NCBI RefSeq assembly: GCF_041146795.1
Contig: NC_135187.1
Span: forward strand, 18,386,056-18,450,055
DNA from: Maylandia zebra
Lineage: Eukaryota > Chordata > Actinopteri > Cichliformes > Cichlidae
Length of the DNA stretch: 64,000 bases
Direction: 5' to 3'
The position numbers were made by a program, and so were the translations under genes. Below, in pieces: positions 57,262 through 64,000 of the stretch; within the stretch, counting starts at the first letter, position 1, and every line of letters begins with the position of its first letter. The notes below the pieces were generated by a model, which did not search any database, was not told the DNA's origin, and saw only the letters and a program-made list of their open reading frames with translations.

Positions 57262-58142
57262 TCTGACTGTTTATTACTAATCACTGTGTAACTGCTGTAC
57301 ATTCACAGTAACTGCCATCTCCTTATAAATGTTTATTAGATTGACCACACTTATGCAGACTGTATATCACAACCAACTCTAACATGTTTGTTTGCAGAGG
57401 GAAGACACAGGCAGACTATGCTAACGACATGTGATGTTACAACACTGGTGAAATATTAGTGTGTTCACGACATTTTTCGTATGGGCAAAAGTATTGATAT
57501 CAGGATGGTGATTCTTATGTGTATGTCATTTGGCATTTTGTACAAATGTAGGCTGATAATAAATACATGATATCATTTCATTCTTTCCAAAGGTTTATTT
57601 GCATGACGCACAAACAGACACAATTGAAAGGTACAAATGTGCATGACACGAATTCAAACGTGGTGCAGATGTGTGTCACAAGTTGATCTGGCTGTAGGCT
57701 GTGGCACTTGGCCAGAGGTGGCGCTGGTTGACTCGAGTCCATGTTAGTGCACAAAGTAAACAGCACGCTGTAGTTGTGAAGCAAAAACGCTGAATTCGGA
57801 GAAATAAACCGTGCGAGGGGAACGATAACGACGACAACAGTCTCCCGATCGTTTACTCTTGCTGTCCTGTGAACAACAACGGCGTGGTGTTACTTGTTTG
57901 CTGTTTTCGCGATCGCGTCGCGCATGAGGATATCACCAGGTAAACTCGCCACATTTTTAAACATTTTGTTGTTCAACAGCATCAAGACTGACGGAGTGTG
58001 TTTGAGACAACCTCACAAGTGTCACAGGTGACACATTTGGCGTTTTTTTGCTGGTTTGTCGGTAGGAGCTACTGAAACGCAAGACTGCCACACATCTGTT
58101 CGACCAACGCCAGTTGATCTAAACGCCAGTAGATCTGGAACA
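57262..58142 (-). repeat. Right arm of the fold-back element
   Basis: Inverted partner of 55955-56893. Its outer end lies 75 bp upstream of the ggct start codon. Confidence 0.85.
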
Positions 58143-58217
58143 GCGGCACACCAACATTGGTTGCAAGAAGCATAGAGGTTCCTCGTGCCCGTTTGGTCTC
58201 GAGCCACACGAAGTAAG
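58143..58217 (+). promoter_or_regulatory. ggct: 5' UTR/proximal promoter of ggct
   Basis: Only 75 bp separate the fold-back arm from the ATG. Transcription must therefore start in this short stretch or inside the arm. No TATA box is seen. Confidence 0.45.
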
Positions 58218-61200
58218 ATGGAGATGTCGGGAGCCGCTGGTTTCTTCCTGTATTTCGCCTTCGGAAGCAACTTATTGAAAGAAAGGCTACAGCTGGCTAA
58301 CCCGTCGGCGACATTTTATAAGACCGGTCGCCTGAAGGTGTGTACAATAAAAACAGCTTTATTATTATTGTATTTAGTCTTTATTATTGCTTCTGTAAAC
58401 CACCTATTGGCAATGATGTGCTATCGAGTTTGTGACATTTAGATATTATGAGAGATTCGGGGACCATGAAACGGCTTGTTTGGTTGCATTAAATATAAAC
58501 ATATTTTTAGCTTGGTTGTGCGGTGTGTTAAATTGTTAACGTATTAATCTCTGTCTTAACTGTTCTAGTGGTTAATACGAACACCTCCAAGTTCACAGTG
58601 TAGTGATTTTGACATCACCTTCGTTCCCTGGCAACGTGAACGCAGCTGGACCTCGGGTATTTTAGCCAGAGGTGTCGTCCAAAAAGTGATTTGTGCGTCT
58701 ATAACCTGTCCAAAATGTTTCACGAATGATATCAAATCAGTATTAGGTAGAAGGTACAATCAGGTGTTTTTCCAGTGTGAGGTTAATATAGCCTCAATTT
58801 ATCAATTTAATCTGTCTTTTTTACATTATTTTTTAAAGAGATATGGACACAAGGGAATCGGAAATTGCAATAATTGTAGTATATGTGTGTATAAAAAAAG
58901 AACTAGATTGATTATAATGTAGGACGCAGAGTAGGTACAATAATGCTGAGTCATAAGGGCATTTATCAACATAAGCAAAAATATTACATGTAATAAAGAC
59001 AAAGAAACATTGGAAATCACTTTTTGGCTCAGCAATAATAAAAAGTAGAAAAAATTAATAAACTTAAGCTTAACTTGGAAAACTAACTAAATAATAATAA
59101 GTAATAATACAGAAAGCATAGTGGAAAATATCCCTAGTTTGAGTAGTTTGTAGTTTGGTAAAAATCTATATTCACACCTTGCCCGATGAGACTTCGGATG
59201 TCAACAAGACTGTGAGCCAACTGCTTTGAAAAAGTTGTTTTTATTCTGTTTATCCAGCACATGCCCTTCATATGCTGGAGGACTAAAACTGACACTGAAA
59301 CTAATAAAAAATAATAATAATAAACTGAATAAAAATTCAAATGAATTAGAAAATTCAAAACTATAGGAAATTGATGAGCTCATAATAAAATCTAAAACTA
59401 TATACACTAGCTGTAAACAGTAGCAGTCCTTCTTCCTTTTTGTTTATATGGAAAATTAAACAGTACAGTTATCGTAAATCATACCAAAATTTTAAATGTG
59501 GTTTATATAATTGATTTGACTGGTTGCCGATGAAGCTGAGTTCATCTGAGAGTTGCACCTCCCCTGTTTGTGTCAGATCATTAGCTAGCAAAAACAAATT
59601 TAAACATTAACCACGTTTGTACCAAGAGGGAGATATTTACTAGTTATTTTCAACCCTCCTTTGTCAACGAGTGGTTTAAATGACAATTTATTATTTCTCA
59701 AAAGTCTTGAAGGAATGAAGGATATGGAAAACAACTGAGTCAGCCCCCTCCTGCATTAGCATCTTAGATTGGCCAAATAAAGGTTGCTGCTCTACCTCCT
59801 CTGATGTGCCAGCTGTAATAACAGGACTCGGGTGTACTGCAGTTTGACTCTGGTATAACAGCAAAACAAGCTCACGGGGGGGGGCACTGCTGAAATCACA
59901 AACAACACCCTTCTTACATTATAACAGTAAAACAAAGAGACTTGGTTGAAATGCTGTTACTTTGTATCCAGCTGCAGATAATGTTAAAGGTAAGAAAAGT
60001 GTTTCCCACTCAGATGAAGAGCATTAGAAGTAGCAAATCTCCACATAATGACTGGCATTGTTCTGTGTGTGTGTGTGTGTGTGTGTGTATAGGACTACAA
60101 ACTGAACTTTGGCCTGTGGAAAGAACACATAGACAATGCTTGGCACGGTGGCGTGGCAACCATTGAGTCGTATCCAGGCGCAGAAGTGTGGGGGGTCATC
60201 TGGACTTTGAACAACGAACACCTCTCAAGCCTTGATGAGTGAGAGCCACACATGAACACGCAGCTATTGGTCCATTTCTGAGTTAATTTGTGTACTTTTA
60301 ACCAACTGTTTTGTTTTTTAAATTTTTGTTCTTCTTTAGCCAGGAAGCAGTGAAGGCTGGTGTATACTCTCCACTGGAGGTCTCAGTGGAGACTGATAAC
60401 GGGACCGTGCTCTGCAGGACGTATCAGATGAACAACTTCCACGCCTGTCCTCCCTCGCCACAATACAAACAGGTGCAAGGAAAACACCCTGATTCTTAGA
60501 GTATGCAATGAAATAAGATACACTCACCCACCACTTTATTAGGTACACCTTACTAGCGCCAGGTTGGACCATCCTTTTTTTCTTCAGAGCTGCTTTAATT
60601 ATTCATAGCACAGATTCAACAAGGTGCTGGAAACATTCATCAGAGATTTTACTCTATATTGACAGGACAGCATCACACAGTTGCTGCACATTTGTCAGCT
60701 GCACATCCAAAAGGTGCATTACTGGACTGAGATCTGGTGACTGTGGATGTCATTTGAGTGGACATGATTTGAGCTTTGTGACGTGGTGTCTTATCCTACT
60801 GGAAGCTGCCATCAGAAGATGGCTGCAGTGTGGTTATAAAGGCGACATACTCAGGCAGCAATATTCAGGTAGGCTGTAGCATTACACAATGCTCAGTAGA
60901 GGCCAAAGTGTGCAAAGAAAATAGCCCCCACTCCCTTAGTACCAGCGTGAACTGTTGAAACAAGGCTGGATGGATCCATGCTTTCATGTTGTTTACATTA
61001 ATTTTTCATCCTACCATCTGAACACTGCAGCAGAACTCCAGACTGATCAGACCAAGCCACAGTTTTCCCAGCCTTCTGTTGTTCAACTCATTAAGTTTAA
61101 TTTTCCTCATTCTCCTCTGACCTCTACAAGATATTTTCACACAGAGAGTCTCAATTTCTTCTTTTGCAGAATATGCTCTGTAAACTCTAGAGATGCTTGT

Positions 61201-61667
61201 GTGGGAAAATCGCAGATCAGCAGACCATCTGTCACCAACACGACACGTTCAGAGTCACTTAAATCACCTATATTTCCTGTTCTGATCTTCAACCATGTCT
61301 ACATCTGTAAAAGCACAGAGTTGCTTCCATGAGATTGGTGGGCGATTAGAGATTGCACTAACTAGCAGCTGAACATGTGTACCTAATAAAGTGGCCAGGG
61401 AGTGTTACTGTACATTGCAACACAAATCTCTCTTTTTTTAAAACAAAAAACAAAACGTAATATTTAACATAATATCTGCTCATGTATGCATCACGCTGTG
61501 CCTCACGTAAGGTGGTGTGTCTGGGCGCGGAGCAGCACAGACTCCCCGTAGAGTACAAGAAGAGCCTGGAGGCCGTTCAAACCAACAACTACAGCGGCCC
61601 CTCGATCCTGGACCAAATCCCAACGATCACGAACCTGAGATTAAACAGTTCAAATTCAGGTTCCTGA
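58218..61667 (+). CDS. ggct: ggct: gamma-glutamylcyclotransferase
   Basis: Exons 58218-58337, 60093-60238, 60340-60472 and 61512-61667 join in frame to 184 aa (human GGCT about 188). The protein has the family's nucleotide-like loop FLYFAFGSNLLKERL, then NAWHGGVATIESYPGAEVWG and LDDQEAVKAGVYSP. The latter contains the predicted catalytic Glu (about residue 91, equivalent to human Glu98). NFHACPPSPQYKQ and VVCLGAEQHRLPVEYKKSL follow. The enzyme releases 5-oxoproline from gamma-glutamyl dipeptides in the cytosol as part of glutathione turnover. The ATG at 58218 is the first in frame; Met3 is an alternative. The exon 2 acceptor follows a (TG)n tract. Intron 3 carries a Tc1-like relic. The gene looks intact. 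Confidence 0.96.
58338..60092 (+). other. ggct intron 1
   Basis: AT-rich, with a run of G near 59875 and the (TG)n tract at 60064-60089 next to the acceptor. No repeat family is recognised. Confidence 0.5.
60521..61404 (-). mobile_element. Decayed Tc1-like transposon in ggct intron 3
   Basis: The ends are inverted: CACTCACCCACCACTTTATTAGGTACACC at the left (60521 on; CCACTTTATTAGGTACACC is the core) and GTGTACCTAATAAAGTGGCC...GAGTG at the right. It is flanked by TA on the left and TT on the right, the latter a likely mutated TA. Transposase blocks are reversed (CTGAGATCTGGTGACTGTGG; GGATGGATCCATGCTTTCAT). The 884-bp length means several hundred bases of the usual gene are lost. It is inactive. 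Confidence 0.85.
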
Positions 61668-62314
61668 ACTTGGAAATGAAAGTGAGCAGAAATGCACCAG
61701 AATGAGATATAAAGCAGCTAATTGGTGGAGGAACTGTGGTGAGGAAGTTATCGCTTTTTTGTTTTCTTTTTTTGCAGATTATGGACCTTTTAACCTCAAA
61801 CATGATTATAAATGATTACCATTATATAACAAGATTGAGACTGAGATATAATTAACAGGACAGGGAAAAATGTTTTTTGTTTCACAAATAACTCTCATGT
61901 TATGAAAGTGGCACCACTGTGTGGACAGAACTTAATAATGCATGCAATTTAATAACGAGACGTTTGGCTGAGCCCAGCACAAACCACGTCTTAATCACCG
62001 CTGAGCAAATAGATTGTGTTGAAAAATGTGTTTCATTTCAAAGACTAAAAATATGCAGCGCAGACACTTGTTACCACAGTGTTCCTCTGAGGTATATTAA
62101 ACACTGATGACACACCCTTAAGACTCTAAACTTGTCTGCCTTTTATTACACATAATGCACTGCCTGTATTATGACTTTAAACCAGTTTGTTCACTTCTGT
62201 GAAAAAAGGAAAAGAAAGAGGGGCCTGCAGTTTGTAATTACACACAGGGGGGAAAAAAGGAAAATAAAAACATACCTTGGGATGCTTTAACACAGCTTAA
62301 TTAAAAATTACATT
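61668..62314 (+). other. ggct 3' UTR and spacer
   Basis: No gene seen. The ggct and minus-strand genes converge here, so both 3' ends lie between 61668 and 63379. Confidence 0.45.
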
Positions 62315-62320
62315 TTTATT
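62315..62320 (-). terminator. Candidate polyadenylation signal of the minus-strand gene
   Basis: AATAAA on the minus strand about 1.06 kb after the stop of the homeodomain-like gene. Other copies lie near 63320-63335, so the choice is open. Confidence 0.35.
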
Positions 62321-63379
62321 ACAAAATGAAAATAAAAATGGACCATTCGTGTAAAAGGAAACCATGTTATTTTGTTTACACCACAGTGGCTTTGGACAGT
62401 GTATTTATTTTAACGCCTCCCAATATTTCAATATATTTATACTCTTGGACTTATAGAAAATACAAGTATATAGAAAACAAAACAGAAAACCGATGCGGGG
62501 AACACCCAATAACACGTTCTAGGTTCTGCTGAATCTCCCGAACAATTTCCTCAAATCTGAGGAAATGCGCAGACTTCACAATGGCACAAATTATAATCTA
62601 ATCTGAAAGTAAAACAAAGGCTCATGCGGGGAACATGGCCAACAGCAAGTTCAGAACTCAAAACACTTATACATTCTTTAAAAGATTAACTTCCACACTG
62701 TGAGATGAGCATTCATCTCAGTAGGTCCACATGAGCTGGTGAGCTGGGCGAGAAAAAAAATTGAAAATAAAAAAGATAGTAATCTCCTTAAACTGTATAA
62801 ATGTTGAGGGACAAGTGGAGTGAGTAATCTTAAAAGATCCAGTGGCAGAAATCAAAAGGCAAAGGTGAGAACCGGTTAAAACAAACAAGCAAACAAAAAA
62901 AAATGGAAAGGGAAAACTTGGTTTGATCAGCTTGTTTGTGTTGCGGTGTGCACCAAATACAAATGAACAAAAATAATGATTGCAAAAAGCAGCAAAAAGA
63001 GGCAGAAGCACTTAAGTCGAAACCATTGTGGAAAGAGATATCGTATCTAGCTAAATGCAATGTATCAGACAATACACTTGGACCTGCTTTCCCACAAGGC
63101 TTTGCATTTCTGTGGAAAAATATGGACCACTGACGAAGTACTGAAGTCAAACGAAGCACTAATAATGAAGGCTACATTAATAAACCACCCTCTGTTACAG
63201 GTAAGCTTCTATGTAAGATTATACATCATTCATTTACAATGCTTGATCAACCTCTCAGATGACTGTTAACACAAACGTGGTCATTATTAATGAGCTTATT
63301 TTCTTCTTTTAAATGCATTATTTTATTTTTATTTATTTTTTTGCACTTTTTCAGGTTCCACTTTCACGCACTTCTGAGC

Positions 63380-64000
63380 TCATTCCATCTGCTCCCCACC
63401 TGTGACTTTTTCATTTCCACTTTCGTCCATCGGTTCTGGTGCGTCTTCGCCGCTTTCCATCTCCTCTGTCGTGTCAGCTGCTGATTCGGCAGGCTGCTGC
63501 TCCGGGATGACCAGGTTGTGCTTGAGTTTGCTCAGTTCGGCCATGTTGAAGCCGAGGAGGATGCCTGCAGTGTTCCTCTTGAGACTCTTCATGCACTTGC
63601 TGCGTTTCTTGCTGAAGAGCGCCGCCAGCTCCGCCTTGGTAAGAGACAGCCTCTTGCACAGCTCTTCGGTCTCTGCTTTGGTCGCGTACGGGTTCACGTT
63701 GAAGTATTTGGATATGAAGTCTCTACGCTCCTCGCTGCAGCGGCGCTCCGTTGGGGTGGGCTCCAGCAGCAGCTTGACCGCCATGTCGCTCTGAACTTCG
63801 GGCTCTGGCGGAGGCAACAACTTCTCCTGCTCTCGCTTCTTGCGCATGGCTGCCCTGTGTTCTCGCTCTCGTTTGTTGGCCTCGAGGACCTCCCGCCACG
63901 CAGCTTCCAGTCTCCTCTTCGACTGCAGCTCTGCTTCGGTTTCCGGAGGCTCTGTGGGGCGCACGATAGGAATCAAGCGAGCTGGAGCAACCCGAGCTGG
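63380..64000 (-). CDS. Homeodomain-like protein, C-terminal part (runs off the window)
   Basis: 207 codons are visible including the stop. The frame is open to the right edge, so the start and upstream exons are outside the window (the residue at 63974-63976 is TTG/Leu, not a true start). A basic, coiled-coil-like stretch (SKRRLEAAWREVLEANKRER, then EHRAAMRKKREQEK) precedes a segment RRDFISKYFNVNPYATKAET, EELCKRLSLTKAELAALFSK, KRSKCMKSLKR. The spacing fits a homeodomain (NPY near the end of helix 1, helix 2 EELCKRL, helix 3 LAALFSKKRSK), but the usual WFxNRR core is LFSKKR. The C-terminus is acidic (EEMESGEDAPEPMDE). I do not recognise the gene. It is probably a nuclear DNA-binding or chromatin protein, by inference from the fold only. 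Confidence 0.7.
   Translation of the reverse strand, partial: PARVAPARLIPIVRPTEPPETEAELQSKRRLEAAWREVLEANKREREHRAAMRKKREQEKLLPPPEPEVQSDMAVKLLLEPTPTERRCSEERRDFISKYFNVNPYATKAETEELCKRLSLTKAELAALFSKKRSKCMKSLKRNTAGILLGFNMAELSKLKHNLVIPEQQPAESAADTTEEMESGEDAPEPMDESGNEKVTGGEQME

Larger units (their letters stand above)
55955..58142. mobile_element. 2.19-kb fold-back element with long inverted arms
   Basis: The two ends are exact inverted copies beginning TGTTCCAGATCTACTGGCG. The outer 570 bases of each arm (to about 56525 and from about 57570) are about 99% identical. Inward, the arms remain alignable at roughly 75-80% as far as about 56893 and 57262, leaving a centre of about 370 bp. No clear target duplication is visible (left flank ends CTCCGG, right flank starts GCGGCA). 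The centre holds a PHD-like terminal exon on the minus strand, so the element probably derives from a larger DNA transposon. The family is not assigned; ISL2EU- or Kolobok-like elements carry such zinc fingers and are candidates. Confidence 0.8.

Noticed and set aside
56314-57784. Duplicate 68-codon frames in the fold-back arms as a real gene pair
   Set aside because: Their similarity follows from the arms being inverted copies; the peptide has no recognisable domain and both arms are non-coding by context.
1-64000. CRISPR array, bacterial operons, rRNA or tRNA genes
   Set aside because: No direct-repeat/spacer pattern and no tRNA or rRNA sequence was noticed; the intron-exon genes and repeats are those of a vertebrate.

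Overview
The window is nuclear DNA from a ray-finned fish. The evidence is short-exon genes with GT-AG introns, abundant TG/ATT/GATA microsatellites, and a typical teleost repeat set (Tc1-like, hAT, Harbinger-like, Rex3/RTE-like, Tx1/L1-like LINEs, a Gmr1-type LTR element). A percomorph, possibly a cichlid, fits best, but the species is inference.

Layout. (1) 0.5-14.3 kb is a tandem array of receptor-transporting-protein (RTP, 3CxxC zinc-finger) genes, all on + and each with three coding exons. There are three intact-looking copies (A 740-2386, B 6069-6923, D 12092-13359), one copy interrupted in exon 2 by a 977-bp hAT element (C 7692-9893), and one deleted fragment (4701-4914). Each promoter, including that of the fragment, carries an ISRE (GAAANNGAAACT), with a TATA-like box close downstream in the full copies. 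Each copy has a (TG)n tract just after the stop codon. The array looks like an interferon-induced family that grows and decays by unequal exchange. (2) 15.6-44 kb is ankib1, an RBR-type E3 ubiquitin ligase, reconstructed as 19 coding exons and 1289 codons before the stop, with ankyrin repeats, RING1-IBR-RING2, a UIM-like motif and a long Pro/Ser-rich tail. Its introns hold a Harbinger-like MITE, a young Gmr1-type LTR retrotransposon (29123-35030, antisense) and a decayed Tc1-like copy. (3) 45.0-50.0 kb is snrpd1 (Sm D1), four exons, 119 aa, with a hAT MITE in intron 3. (4) 50.1-58.1 kb is a transposon graveyard: a LINE fragment, a decayed Tx1/L1-like LINE, a second 5'-truncated LINE with a 15-16 bp target duplication, and a 2.19-kb fold-back element whose outer arms are about 99% identical. 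The fold-back ends 75 bp before the ggct start codon. (5) 58.2-61.7 kb is ggct (gamma-glutamylcyclotransferase), four exons, 184 aa, with a Tc1-like copy in intron 3. (6) 63.4-64.0 kb is the 3' end of a minus-strand gene with an atypical homeodomain-like segment, cut by the window edge.

The host genes are not an operon and share no single pathway. The RTP array is the part with a common regulatory logic (interferon). The least conventional items are the fold-back element with a PHD-like terminal exon in its centre, the exon-interrupting hAT in the RTP array, and the Gmr1-type element, whose integrase precedes its reverse transcriptase and whose Gag contains a SCAN-like segment.
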